Origin: Sulfuricystis thermophila
GTDB taxonomy: Bacteria; Pseudomonadota; Gammaproteobacteria; Burkholderiales; Rhodocyclaceae
Assembly: GCF_004323595.1 (NCBI RefSeq)
Contig: NZ_AP019373.1
Coordinates: forward strand, 1,860,001 to 1,924,000
DNA: 64,000 nt
Direction: 5' to 3'
Positions 17,730 through 27,000 of this stretch are shown one piece after another. Within the stretch, counting starts at the first letter, position 1, and each line of letters begins with the position of its first letter. Both the position numbers and the translations under genes were made by a program. The notes below the pieces were generated by a model, which made no database searches, was not told the origin of the DNA, and saw nothing but the letters and a program-made list of their open reading frames with translations.

Positions 17730-19112
17730 ATGTTTCGCTCCCTGTCACTGACGACCCGGCTCACCCTCTTCTTTACGTTGGCGGCTGCGGCTGTGGTGTT
17801 TGGATTGGCCTTGTTGGTCATCGCTGCATCCGAGCGGCATTTCATCGAGCTGGATCACATGGCGCTGCAGGACAAGCAGCACCTGATCGAGGATATTTTG
17901 GCGCGATCCAATTCGACCGAGGACGCCAAGTGGCTGCTGCGTGAGGCATTGAGCCACCATCACGGGCTGTACGTCAGCGTCCACGATTCGAAAGGTGAAA
18001 CGCTCTTCCAGTCCGAAGGATTTCGCCTCCCGCGCGAACTGTCACCGGCGGATGAAGGCAACGGCAACGACGCGCTGATCCATTGGGCCGACGCAGGGCA
18101 GGCGTTTCGCGGGATGCGTGTCCGGGTTATTCCAGCCTATGACGCAACGACGCGGCTGGACATCCTCGTTGCCATGGACACAGCGCATCACACACGGTTC
18201 ATGCTGGAGTTGCGGCGCACCCTGATGACCTATGCCGTCGTGACGATCGTCATCTGTGGCTTGCTGAGCTGGTTTGCCGCGTACAAGGGGCTGGCGCCAT
18301 TGCGTGCCATGAAATCCAGAGCCACCACGCTCACGAGCCAGCGGCTGCACCAGCGCATGCCCGTCGAGGCGGTACCCATCGAAATGGCCGATCTGGCTCA
18401 CGAACTCAACAAGATGCTGGACCGGCTGGAAGACGCGTTCACGCGACTGTCGGAGTTCTCGTCGAATCTGGCGCATGAGCTGCGCACCCCCCTGAGCAAC
18501 CTGCTGACCCAGACCCAGGTCGCGTTGGCTACCCGGCGCGATGCCGATACCTACCGGGAGATCCTGGCTTCCAATGCCGAGGAACTGCAGCGTCTGGGCC
18601 GCATGGTGTCCGATATGCTGTTCCTGGCCAAGGCCGAACGCGGGATGATGCTGCCGAACCGGGAACGTTTCTCGGCAGCCGAGGAAACGCACGCCCTGAT
18701 TGAGTTCTATGAGGCGGTCGCCGATGAGAAGGGCGTCAGACTGGCTCAGCGTGGTGAGGGCGAGATCGTCGGTGATCGCTTGATGTTCCGCCGTGCCCTG
18801 AGCAATCTGCTTTCGAACGCGCTGCGCCACACCCCGCCACATGGCGAGGTCACGATCGAGATCAGCCAGTCTTCCCAAGCCACCCGGGTGAGCGTCGAGA
18901 ACACCGGCGAGGACATCGAGCCGAAGATCTTGCCGCGCCTGTTCGATCGCTTTTACCGGGCCGACCCATCGCGGTCACATCCGGAAACCGACGGCGCAGG
19001 GCTGGGATTGGCGATTACCCGCGCCATCATGCAAACCCATGGAGGATCGATCAGCGTGACTTCCGCGCAGGGCAGGACTAGGTTCTGCCTGGAGTTCCCA
19101 GGCGGAACCTGA
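17730..19112 (+). CDS. copS: Copper sensor histidine kinase CopS
   Basis: 460 residues. Transmembrane helix 1 is at ~12-32, a periplasmic sensor at ~35-162 includes SHHHGLYVSV, helix 2 is at ~165-185, then HAMP. The H box is FSSNLAHELRTPLS (His249), the N box FRRALSNLLSNALRHT, and the G boxes DGAGLGLAITRAIM. Length and layout match heavy-metal sensor kinases (CusS/CopS). It detects periplasmic copper and phosphorylates CopR. Confidence 0.93.
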   Translation: MFRSLSLTTRLTLFFTLAAAAVVFGLALLVIAASERHFIELDHMALQDKQHLIEDILARSNSTEDAKWLLREALSHHHGLYVSVHDSKGETLFQSEGFRLPRELSPADEGNGNDALIHWADAGQAFRGMRVRVIPAYDATTRLDILVAMDTAHHTRFMLELRRTLMTYAVVTIVICGLLSWFAAYKGLAPLRAMKSRATTLTSQRLHQRMPVEAVPIEMADLAHELNKMLDRLEDAFTRLSEFSSNLAHELRTPLSNLLTQTQVALATRRDADTYREILASNAEELQRLGRMVSDMLFLAKAERGMMLPNRERFSAAEETHALIEFYEAVADEKGVRLAQRGEGEIVGDRLMFRRALSNLLSNALRHTPPHGEVTIEISQSSQATRVSVENTGEDIEPKILPRLFDRFYRADPSRSHPETDGAGLGLAITRAIMQTHGGSISVTSAQGRTRFCLEFPGGT

Positions 19113-19311
19113 TGAGGTGAAGCAGTTGGGGCGAGCCAGCCCAAGTGCCTTTGGTCTGTGCGCTTTCGCAGAGGCAATGGCCCCGATCGCTGTTGAACCG
19201 ACCGGGCTGACGGCTCCCGATCACGGATCAGCGTGAACGCTACGAAGAGTTTGAGAGAACTCGGGGGCGTGATCATGCGCCGGGGCCCGGTGCCATGGAG
19301 CGGCTTTGCCG

Positions 19312-19712
19312 TCATGTACCGAGGTGGCCTTGCTCTTGGCGATCCACGTCCTGACCGAGATCATGACTCGGACATGCGCTTTGCAACCACCTGCGCGCGA
19401 AAACCTCGGCCGGCTCCGGACGGGCGAAGTAATACCCCTGTGCTTCGTCGCAACCCAATGCCAGCAAGTGTTCCGCCTGCGCTGCCTCTTCCACACCTTC
19501 GGCCAGGGTCTTGAGGCCGAGGCTCTTCGCCATGGCAACGATGGCGGACACAATGGCGAGATCGTTGCGATCGGTCAGCATGTCCCGCACGAACGAGATG
19601 TCGATCTTCAGTTTATGAACGGGAAATCGCTTGAGGTAAGCCAGTGAGGAATACCCGGTGCCGAAATCATCGATGGACAGCGCAAACCCGGCCGAGGTCA
19701 GGGCGCGCGTGA
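19312..19712 (-). pseudogene. EAL-domain (c-di-GMP phosphodiesterase) C-terminal fragment
   Basis: The minus strand reads continuously into the C-terminal part of an EAL domain: FALSIDDFGTGYSSLAYLK, then KIDISFVRDM, LAEGVEE and GCDEAQGYYFARPEP. The catalytic N-terminal portion with the EAL motif is missing; the reading breaks at about 19711, where unrelated plus-strand coding begins. After FARRW the reading continues into unrelated sequence. It is therefore a truncated, inactive remnant marking a rearrangement junction. Confidence 0.75.
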
Positions 19713-19922
19713 CCCTCCATCACCGAGATCGCGGCAGCCGAGAGCATTGACCGGGGGCATGCAAGTCGGATCGCGCAACTGACCCGGCTTGCACCTGACA
19801 TCGTCGAGGCGTGCGTGGTGGAAAAGGCAGTCGGGCTTGTGCTGGAGCGCCTGATCCGGCGAGCCTTGCCATTGGATTGGGCAGCGCAGCGTGAAATTCC
19901 AGGGCGGGAATTCAGTCGTTGA
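19713..19922 (+). pseudogene. C-terminal fragment of a helix-turn-helix protein of DUF2924/recombinase loci
   Basis: The plus strand is open from 19713 (an in-frame TGA sits at 19710-19712) to TGA 19920-19922. It reads SITEIAAAESIDRGHASRIA, then LAPDIVEACVVEKA and RRALPLDWAAQ. This resembles the C-terminal half of the helix-turn-helix companion protein found next to DUF2924 and serine recombinases. The 5' part is missing. Since a DUF2924 gene lies at the left edge of the window, the two may derive from one mobile element type. Identification is from memory of the family and moderately sure. Confidence 0.5.
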
Positions 19923-19956
19923 TATTGCCGGGGCGGCATGTCCCGCGCTCGCTGCT

Positions 19957-20859
19957 TCAGGCACCGAGGCGCAGGATGCGCCGCGCACCGTTCAATACCA
20001 GCAGCGCGATGAGCGAGCCAATCACCAAATCGGGGTAACGCGATCCTGTCCAGGCGACCAACGCCCCGGCCGCGATCACCCCCAGGTTTGCCAGCACGTC
20101 GTTCGTGGAGAAAATCCAGCTTGCCTTCATGTGAGCGCCGCCTTTTCGATGACTGGAGATCAAGACAAGGCAGGTAACGTTTGCAATGAGCGCAACGAGC
20201 GCGATCCCCATCATGAGCGGTGGCTCGGGCTCGCTACCAAAGACGAAGCGGCGCAGCACCTCGGACATTGCGCCGAGCGCGAGCAACAGTTGCAGCCAGC
20301 CTGACAACCGCGCCGCCTTCAGCTGGTGCCCGGTATGACGGCCGACGGCGTAGAGCGCGAGCCCGTAGACGGCGGCATCCGCGAACATGTCCAGTGAGTC
20401 AGCCATGAGCCCCGTGGACTGCGCAATCCACCCGGTCGTCACTTCGACGACAAACATGGCGGCGTTGATGGCAAGCAACCATTTGAGAGCGCGAGACTCT
20501 TGCTCGGAGGACGGCTGGCTGTCGCTTTGCCCATCGACAGTGTGCGGGCCATTCGATTCAGTTGACGCAATGAGACGGGCGCCCAAGCCGAGACTTTCAA
20601 GCTTGCTTGCAATGGGTTCGACGGGGCTGTCGTGAAAAACACGCAACTCGCGCTCGCCAAGATCGAACTCGAGTGCGGCCAGCCCGCTCGTATTCTCGAG
20701 CGCGAGCCGGATCATGCGCTCCTCCGAAGGGCAGTCCATCTTCGGCACCGAGAACAGACTCATCCTTCCCGTCCCGGTCGGCGTGGCACCCGTCATGGAC
20801 TCCGCCTTCCGCTCGGACGCACATCCGCAGGATTTCTGGCATTCATCAGTCATAGTCAT
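19957..20859 (-). CDS. CDF-like cation transporter with N-terminal metal-binding domain
   Basis: 300 residues from ATG 20859, with AAGGA upstream. The N-terminus is Cys-rich (CQKSCGCA), followed by an HMA-like domain with MDCPSEERMIRLAL. From ~122 onward it is a membrane protein resembling cation diffusion facilitators: LLAINAAMFVVEVTTG, then ADSLDMFADAAVYG with the DxxxD pair of the transport site. The second ligand pair, usually HxxxD, is replaced by NDVLAN, so substrate choice may differ. It diverges from a CadR-type regulator across a MerR-type promoter, so Cd/Pb/Zn-responsive expression is expected. Confidence 0.82.
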   Translation of the reverse strand: MTMTDECQKSCGCASERKAESMTGATPTGTGRMSLFSVPKMDCPSEERMIRLALENTSGLAALEFDLGERELRVFHDSPVEPIASKLESLGLGARLIASTESNGPHTVDGQSDSQPSSEQESRALKWLLAINAAMFVVEVTTGWIAQSTGLMADSLDMFADAAVYGLALYAVGRHTGHQLKAARLSGWLQLLLALGAMSEVLRRFVFGSEPEPPLMMGIALVALIANVTCLVLISSHRKGGAHMKASWIFSTNDVLANLGVIAAGALVAWTGSRYPDLVIGSLIALLVLNGARRILRLGA

Positions 20860-20935
20860 TGGTCCTTGATTCTTCTCGTTCCTGATCCGGCGAGGCTCTT
20901 GCAGAAACCAGCAAGCATCCGGAGGGTATTTTGAG

Positions 20936-20966
20936 ATTTAACACTCTATAGCTACTATAGAGTCAA
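20936..20966 (-). promoter_or_regulatory. MerR-type promoter/operator for the cation transporter
   Basis: On the minus strand TTGACT and TTAAAT are separated by 19 bp, the overlong spacing typical of MerR-activated promoters. The spacer contains the perfect palindrome ACTCTATA-GCTAC-TATAGAGT (20943-20963). The adjacent divergent regulator is of the CadR/PbrR type, the natural ligand of this operator. Confidence 0.85.
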
Positions 20967-20992
20967 GTCGATGATAAAAAGGGGTTGCAGCT

Positions 20993-21412
20993 ATGCAGAT
21001 CGGAGCGCTTGCCCGGCAAACCGGGTGTCCGATTCAAACGATTCGCTTTTATGAGCAGGAAGGACTCCTGCCGCCCCCGTCCCGGAGCGCGGGCAATTTC
21101 CGCTTATATGGCGACGCGCACGTCGAACGCTTGCTTTTCATTCGCCGCTGTCGTTCGCTGGACATGACGCTCGACGAGATTCGTGTGCTGTTGCGCCTCA
21201 AGAACGTGCCAACCCAAGATTGCAGTGAGGTCAACCGTGTTCTTGAGGCACACATCGAGCAGGTCGCGGTGCGTATCCAGGAACTGAGCGCACTTGAGCA
21301 GCAGCTCAGATCCTTGAGGGAAATGTGTTCCGAAGGCAGAAGCGCCGAACAGTGCGGCATCCTGTGCGAACTGTCTCAACCAGTATCTGCCGCCGAGCTC
21401 GCCGTACCTTGA
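20993..21412 (+). CDS. cadR: MerR family Cd(II)/Pb(II)-responsive regulator
   Basis: 139 residues with AAGGGG upstream of ATG 20993. The N-terminal MerR helix-turn-helix is intact (MQIGALARQTGCPIQTIRFY, then GNFRLY). Metal-site cysteines are in the CadR/PbrR pattern: one in QDCSEVNRV near residue 77, and the pair in REMCSEGRSAEQCGIL. It activates the divergent transporter promoter by untwisting the 19-bp spacer on metal binding. CadR versus PbrR cannot be settled by reading alone. Confidence 0.88.
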   Translation: MQIGALARQTGCPIQTIRFYEQEGLLPPPSRSAGNFRLYGDAHVERLLFIRRCRSLDMTLDEIRVLLRLKNVPTQDCSEVNRVLEAHIEQVAVRIQELSALEQQLRSLREMCSEGRSAEQCGILCELSQPVSAAELAVP

Positions 21413-21645
21413 TGCAAGACGAGGTGAGCAGTGCAGATTCGGTAACCAACGGCCGACCAATTCACAATCGCAACCCGGAAGCCGGAAACCCGCGCCAGTG
21501 CTGGCTCTGGCTCGGTGAACGCTCACGAGCCCAGCAGAGAAAAACGGCAGCAGAGAGGCGAGAAGTACTCCGAAACGGCGTCGTTTGGCGGTGCAGCGCT
21601 CACGAGGCAACGGGCCGGAACCGCGCCAACACTGGCGCTCAGGGC

Positions 21646-21676
21646 AAAAAAATCCCAACCGATAAGGGTTGGGATT
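21646..21676 (-). terminator. Rho-independent terminator (minus strand)
   Basis: AATCCCAACC and GGTTGGGATT form a 10-bp stem with a CTTATC loop, followed by a run of T on the minus strand. It would end transcription coming from the split lipoprotein gene or from the tRNA-like sequence. Confidence 0.75.
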
Positions 21677-21683
21677 TCACATT

Positions 21684-21720
21684 ATGGTGGCGGAACGCGG
21701 AACCGAACCCGCGTCCGCTT
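21684..21720 (-). other. Decayed tRNA-like 3' end
   Basis: On the minus strand GCGGGTTCGGTTCCGC followed by a stretch ending CCGCCACCA resembles a T-arm plus acceptor 3' end with encoded CCA. The T-loop has G where A58 is expected and one stem C seems missing, so a working tRNA is unlikely. It could be a decayed attachment site of a mobile element; this is inference. Confidence 0.3.
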
Positions 21721-22213
21721 TCAGAGACAGATAGTAACAGGTGGGTCTTGAGGGCACGGATTCGACCATTTGGCCGAGTCTGTTCACAGCAACGATATAT
21801 CTTTGATCAGACGAGACCGGCGAGCCTGTCTTTTGACCTGATCATCAGAGTCGTCTGCCCACGCGTGAGACGAACTACCCCAAGACCAGTCTGTGCCAGT
21901 AATGCCCACCAAGCGAACCTCTCCTGCCATGCCGGAAATTGTTCGGTCAAACGACTTTCCGCCAGCACTGAAGGCGATTCGATGGCTGCCAGCCTTTACC
22001 CGTAGGCGGATCATTGAGTTCGGAACAGTTTCCATCGCAGTCCCGCCATTGACCGAAATATCCAGCGGATGGTGTCCATCACCCCAATAGCGAACTAGGT
22101 ATACCGTAAGTGCCTCCGGGTTAGAGGGGAACTGCTTTGCTTCCTCATCCGGTAATCCCCCCGTAAAACAAACGTATTCAGAAGTAGAATTTTCTCGTTA
22201 GAGGGAGTTCTGC

Positions 22214-22480
22214 ATGAAGAAATCGAAATTCAGTGACAGCCAGATCATCGAGACGTTGAAACGGGCTGAGCGTGGCGTTACGGTGCCGGAGTTGTGCCGT
22301 GAACTGGGGATCAGTTCGGCGACGTTTTATAAATGGCGATCGAAGTACGGTGGTATGGACGCCTCGCTCATGGCGCGGATGAAAGAGTTGGAGGCCGAGA
22401 ATGCCCGGCTCAAGAAGATGTACATCGAAGAGAAGCTCAAAGCCGAAATCGTTGCGGAGGCCCTCGCAAAAAAATGGTGA
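22214..22480 (+). CDS. IS3-family transposase OrfA
   Basis: 88 residues. A helix-turn-helix ([36 protein letters not shown]) is followed by a leucine-zipper segment ([20 protein letters not shown]). It binds the inverted repeats and, by -1 frameshifting on the A7 run at 22468-22474, forms the N-terminus of the OrfAB transposase. Confidence 0.92.
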   Translation: MKKSKFSDSQIIETLKRAERGVTVPELCRELGISSATFYKWRSKYGGMDASLMARMKELEAENARLKKMYIEEKLKAEIVAEALAKKW

Positions 22481-23301
22481 AGCCATCTCGCCTGCGTGAG
22501 ATGGCTAAAACCGCCGTGGATACACATGCTGTAAGCATTCGCCTGGCGTGTACCGCTTTTGGTATCAGCCAAACCTGCTATCGCTACCAGGCTGCTCTGT
22601 CAGCAGAGAATGAAGAGATTGCCGACCATCTGATTCGACTGACGCACAATCAGCGTAACTGGGGCTTTGGATTGTGCTTTCTGTATCTGCGCAATGTGAA
22701 GGGCTACCCATGGAACCACAAGCGGGTGTATCGGATTTACCGGGAGTTGGAACTTAACCTGCGCATCAAGCCGAAGAAGCGCATCGTGCGTGAGCGGCCA
22801 GAGCCCTTGGCCGTGCCCGGAGAAGTCAATGCCACGTGGTCGATGGATTTCATGCATGACCAATTGGCGGATGGGCGCAGCTACCGCCTGCTAAACGTGA
22901 TCGACGACTTCAATCGCGAAGGACTGGCGATGGAGATTGATCTCTCGCTTCCTGCCGGGCGGGTGATCCGTACCCTGGAGCAGGTGATCGAGTGGCGGGG
23001 GCGACCCGCTGCCATTCGTTGCGACAACGGTCCGGAATATATCAGTGCAGCCTTGCTGAACTGGGCAGCACAGCAAGGGATTCGCATCGAGCATATCCAG
23101 CCCGGCAAGCCACAGCAGAATGCGTATGTTGAACGCTATAACCGGACGGTGCGCTACGACTGGCTTGGACAGTATCTGTTTGAATCCATACAGGAGGTGC
23201 AGGACTTCGCCACCCAATGGCTCTGGACTTACAATCACGAACGCCCAAACATGGCCTTGGGCGGATTCACACCCATTCAGCGGCTGGCCATGGCCGCTTA
23301 A
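22474..23301 (+). CDS. IS3-family transposase OrfB (DDE integrase)
   Basis: The frame continues from the A7 slippery run; an ATG also exists at 22474. The rve integrase core supplies the DDE triad: [12 protein letters not shown] for the first Asp, [11 protein letters not shown] for the second, and [17 protein letters not shown] for Glu. It ends with the family tail [14 protein letters not shown]. It is expressed mainly as an OrfAB fusion. Confidence 0.92.
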   Translation: MVKPSRLREMAKTAVDTHAVSIRLACTAFGISQTCYRYQAALSAENEEIADHLIRLTHNQRNWGFGLCFLYLRNVKGYPWNHKRVYRIYRELELNLRIKPKKRIVRERPEPLAVPGEVNATWSMDFMHDQLADGRSYRLLNVIDDFNREGLAMEIDLSLPAGRVIRTLEQVIEWRGRPAAIRCDNGPEYISAALLNWAAQQGIRIEHIQPGKPQQNAYVERYNRTVRYDWLGQYLFESIQEVQDFATQWLWTYNHERPNMALGGFTPIQRLAMAA

Positions 23302-23569
23302 CCCCTACTTCTGACTCACGTTAAAAATGGGGGGATTACCATCCCTCTTAAGACTGGGCGCATTCTCTTTGGTGCAGTAGGCATTTCTGCCACGGTCCGT
23401 GTGGCAATAGGGCTTTTCGGCAAGTTGATCTACTGGGGTAGCACAACCCGCCAAGATAAATATGCTTGTTGATATCGCGAGACCTTTGAGGGGCAACATT
23501 CTCATAGCCAATCCTTCCAAAAAAGTGACGAAAAAATGGGAAAGCTGAGGCGTTTGCCCCAGCTTTCAC

Positions 23570-23953
23570 TCACTTCAAAAGAAAACGTGCAGTCGCTGTC
23601 TTGCCGGCGGCATTCACCTGGGCGACGATCTTCGTGCCTGCTGTGACTTTGAAACTGCCCTTGGCTTCAAGCTTATCCCCCGATGGTTTCAACTCGACCT
23701 CTTGCTTGTCGGTACCGGCGAGCAAGGTAATCTTGGCCGTCGCCTTGCTGACGTCGACTGGTTTTCCGTGATCGCGCACGTACAACTGAAGTACATCGGG
23801 TTTGGCCACCAATTCGTAGTCCACATCCTTGATCTCGGTGACCAAGCCCCCGTGCAAGGGCTTGTCTTCATGGCCATGGTCGTGCTTGTCGGCCGCGAAC
23901 ACGGCACCCGACAACATCAGAGTCAAAGCAAGGGCAGTAGAGATTAGTTTCAT
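23570..23953 (-). CDS. Small periplasmic protein of the czc cluster
   Basis: 127 residues from ATG 23953 (AAAGGA upstream). The signal peptide ends near GAVFAAD and is followed by an His/Asp-rich metal-binding-like stretch (KHDHGHEDKPLHGG). The rest is a compact beta-rich domain (YELVAKPDVLQLYVRDHGK through to KTATARFLLK) resembling the N-terminal domain of CzcB adaptors. It follows czcA, so a periplasmic metal chaperone role is plausible but unproven. Confidence 0.78.
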   Translation of the reverse strand: MKLISTALALTLMLSGAVFAADKHDHGHEDKPLHGGLVTEIKDVDYELVAKPDVLQLYVRDHGKPVDVSKATAKITLLAGTDKQEVELKPSGDKLEAKGSFKVTAGTKIVAQVNAAGKTATARFLLK

Positions 23954-24005
23954 AAAATTTCCTTTCAAAGTACGGGTTAAAAACTCAATGCTTGGGTGGC
24001 AGGGA

Positions 24006-27000
24006 TCACGTTTGGTGCAAGGTGGTCGCATCTTGCGGATGCACCGGCTCAGCAGTGACATCCTCTTCTTGCTCGTCTGGTCGATGGGCCAGACGATAAA
24101 GAATGGGGAGTACGAGTAGCGTCAGTAATGTGGAAGACACGATGCCGCCGATCACCACAGTGGCCAAGGGCCGCTGAACTTCTGCGCCGGTTCCAGTGGC
24201 AATCGCCATCGGGATGAAACCCAAAGACGCCACCAGGGCCGTCATCAGCACGGGACGCAAACGGGTCAACGCGCCGTCCCGAATGGCCGCGTCCAGAGGC
24301 ATTCCCTCCTCTCGCAGGGTGCGGATGTAGGAAATCATCACAAGGCCATTGAGTACGGCGACGCCTGAGAGCGCGATGAAGCCCACTGCCGCCGAGATCG
24401 ACATGGGGATGTCGCGCAGCCACAGCGCCAGGATTCCACCCGTCAACGCGAACGGAATGCCGGTAAAAACCAGCAAACCATCCTTGGCGTTGCCGAACAT
24501 CGCAAAGAGCAAGACGAACACCAGGAGCAGAGAGACTGGAACAACGATCTGCAGGCGTTGTGTTGCCGACTGCAGGTTCTCAAAAGTTCCGCCCCAACTC
24601 GTCCAATACCCAGGAGGGATCTTGACCTGTGCCAGAGCTGCTTTTGCATCCGCGACGAACGAGCCCACGTCTCGACCACGAACGTTGGCACTTACAACGA
24701 TGCGACGTTTTCCATTTTCCCTGCTGACCTGATTCGGGCCGGGTGCCAACTCGAAGCTCGCCACTTCACCCAGTTGAATGAAGTTGGTTCGGCCTTCAAG
24801 ACCTCCCGTACCTGTTCCGCGCGGCAAAGGAATCGGCAAGCGCTTCATGCCTTCCAAGTCGTTGCGCAGGGATTCTGGCAACCGAACCACGATGTCGAAT
24901 CGACGGTCGCCTTCAAACAGCGTCCCGGCCTCACGCCCTCCGATGGCCGTAGCCACGGTGTCCTGGATATCACCCACGTTCAGACCATAGCGGGCGGCCT
25001 TCTGACGATCAATGTTCACTGTCAGCATTGGCAATCCAGTGGTCTGTTCAACCTTGACCTCGGACGCGCCCTGGATCTTCTGCAGCATTGACGAGACTTC
25101 TTCAGCCGTCTTATTCAAGACGGCCATGTCGTCGCCGAATATCTTCACCGCAACGTCGCTGCGGACACCTGAGATGAGTTCGTTGAACCGCAGCTGGATC
25201 GGTTGAGAGAACTCGTAGTTGCTGCCCGGAATCTTGCCGGCGATTTCTTGCACCGCTGCAAGCAACTCGTCACGCGACTTGCGTGGCTCCGGCCACTCCG
25301 ATTGCGGTTTGAGCATGATGTAACCGTCGGAGATGTTCGGAGGCATCGGGTCGGAGGCGATCTCGGCCGTTCCCGTTCGCGCAAAAATGCGTTCGATCTC
25401 GGGGAACTTGGCTTTGAGCGTTGATTCCAGCTGCTGCTGCATTGCCACTGACTGCGAAAGGCTGGTGCCAGGAATGCGCAAAGCCTGAATGGCGAAATCG
25501 CCTTCGTTCAAGCTGGGCACAAATTCACTGCCCATGCGGGTCGCGATCAAGCCGCACAGAACCACCGCTACTGCGGCAACCGCCAAGACGACGGCCTTGG
25601 CAGCCATGACACGGTCCAGCAAAGGACCGTACCAGCGCTTGGCCTGCACCATCAGCCAGTTTTCCTTCTCGCTGACGCGGTTGCCGATGAACAGTGCGAC
25701 TGCAGCCGGGATGAAAGTCACTGACAAAATCATCGCCCCAACCAGCGCAGCAACCACTGTGAACGCCATGGGATGGAACATCTTTCCTTCAACGCCGGTC
25801 AGGGCGAAGATGGGCAGGTACACCACCATGATGATGAGCTGACCAAACAAGAGCGGGCGGCGCGATTCCTTGGAGGCAAGAAATACCTCGTGAAAACGCT
25901 CCGAGCGCGTCAAAGGCCTGCCGTACTGAGCTTGTGCATGGGCGAGACGTCGCACACAGTTCTCGACGATCACAACCGCCCCGTCGATGATGATGCCGAA
26001 GTCCAGTGCCCCCAGACTCATCAAATTGGCGCTTACCTTGTAGGTCGCCATCCCCGTAAAGGTGAACAGCATCGACAAGGGGATCACGGCCGCCGTAATG
26101 ATGGCCGCGCGAATGTTGCCCAGGAACAGGAATAGGATCACGATCACCAGGATCGCGCCTTCCAACAAGTTCTTCTTCACCGTGCTGATGACTTTGTCCA
26201 CCAAGACAGTACGGTCGTAAACGGTCACCGCATGAACGCCTTCAGGCAGACTGCGGTTGATTTCAACCATTTTTTTGTCGACTGCTTGAGAGACGGTTCG
26301 ACTGTTCTGGCCGATGAGCATGAAGGCCGTGCCCAGCACCACTTCGCGCCCGTTGGCTGTGGCGGCACCCGTGCGCAGTTCACGCCCCAGCCCAACCTCG
26401 GCCACGTCACGCACCCGGATCGGCACACCACCGACGCTGCTGACGATCACGTTGCTGATGTCCTCCAAGGTTTTGACCTGACCGGGCGCTCGAATCAGAT
26501 ATTGCTCGCCACGCTTTTCGATATAGCCCGCGCCCACGTTGCCGTTGTTGCGCTCCAATGCCGTCACGATGTCCTGCAAGGTGACGCCCAGCGAGGTGAG
26601 GCGCTCAGGATTAGGGGCGATCTGGTATTCCTTGGAATAGCCGCCAATGGAGTTGATTTCTGTGACGCCGGGCACGTTGCGCAACTGTGGCTTGATGATC
26701 CAGTCCTGAATCTCGCGCAGATCGGTGGCCGTATAGGGTTGGCCATCAGGCTTCTTCGCACCATCCTTGGCTTCGACCGTCCACAGGTAGATCTCGCCCA
26801 AGCCGGTCGAAATCGGACCCATGGTCGGGGTAATTCCGGGGGGCAACTTGTCGCGCGCCTCCTGGATGCGTTCGTTGACCAATTGGCGCGCAAAGTAGAT
26901 GTCGGTGCCGTCCTTGAAGATCACAGTCACTTGTGACAGTCCATAGCGGGACAGGGAACGGGTTTGCTCCAGGTTGGGAAGGCCCGCCATCACGGTCTCA

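Larger units (their letters stand above)
21413..21783. other. Intergenic stretch between cadR and the split lipoprotein gene
   Basis: 371 bases without a gene. It contains a strong minus-strand terminator (21646-21676) and, just upstream of it on that strand, a decayed tRNA-like 3' end, both listed separately. Nothing else is recognised. Confidence 0.5.
22151..23340 (+). mobile_element. IS3-family insertion sequence, 1190 bp, complete
   Basis: Bounded by perfect 12-bp inverted repeats GGTAATCCCCCC (22151-22162 and 23329-23340) and flanked by a direct duplication ATCC (22147-22150 and 23341-23344). It carries orfA and orfB in overlapping frames with an A7 slippery run. It looks intact and recent, because the interrupted gene can be rebuilt exactly. 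Confidence 0.93.
21784..23505 (-). pseudogene. Lipoprotein gene split by an IS3-family insertion
   Basis: The N-terminal part (23505-23341) encodes a lipoprotein signal with lipobox FILAGC (Cys21) and Cys residues in KPYCHTDRGRNAYC. The reading resumes on the far side of the IS at 22146 and ends at 21784. Removing the IS and one ATCC duplication restores an uninterrupted 175-codon gene across the junction (SLKRD then EEAKQF). The start ATG 23505 follows GGAAGG. The C-terminal part, with VNGGTAMETVPNSMIRLRV and AGSHRIAFSAGGK, resembles DUF2846/PEGA-like lipoproteins, a weak match. Function unknown; the gene is now inactive. Confidence 0.85.
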
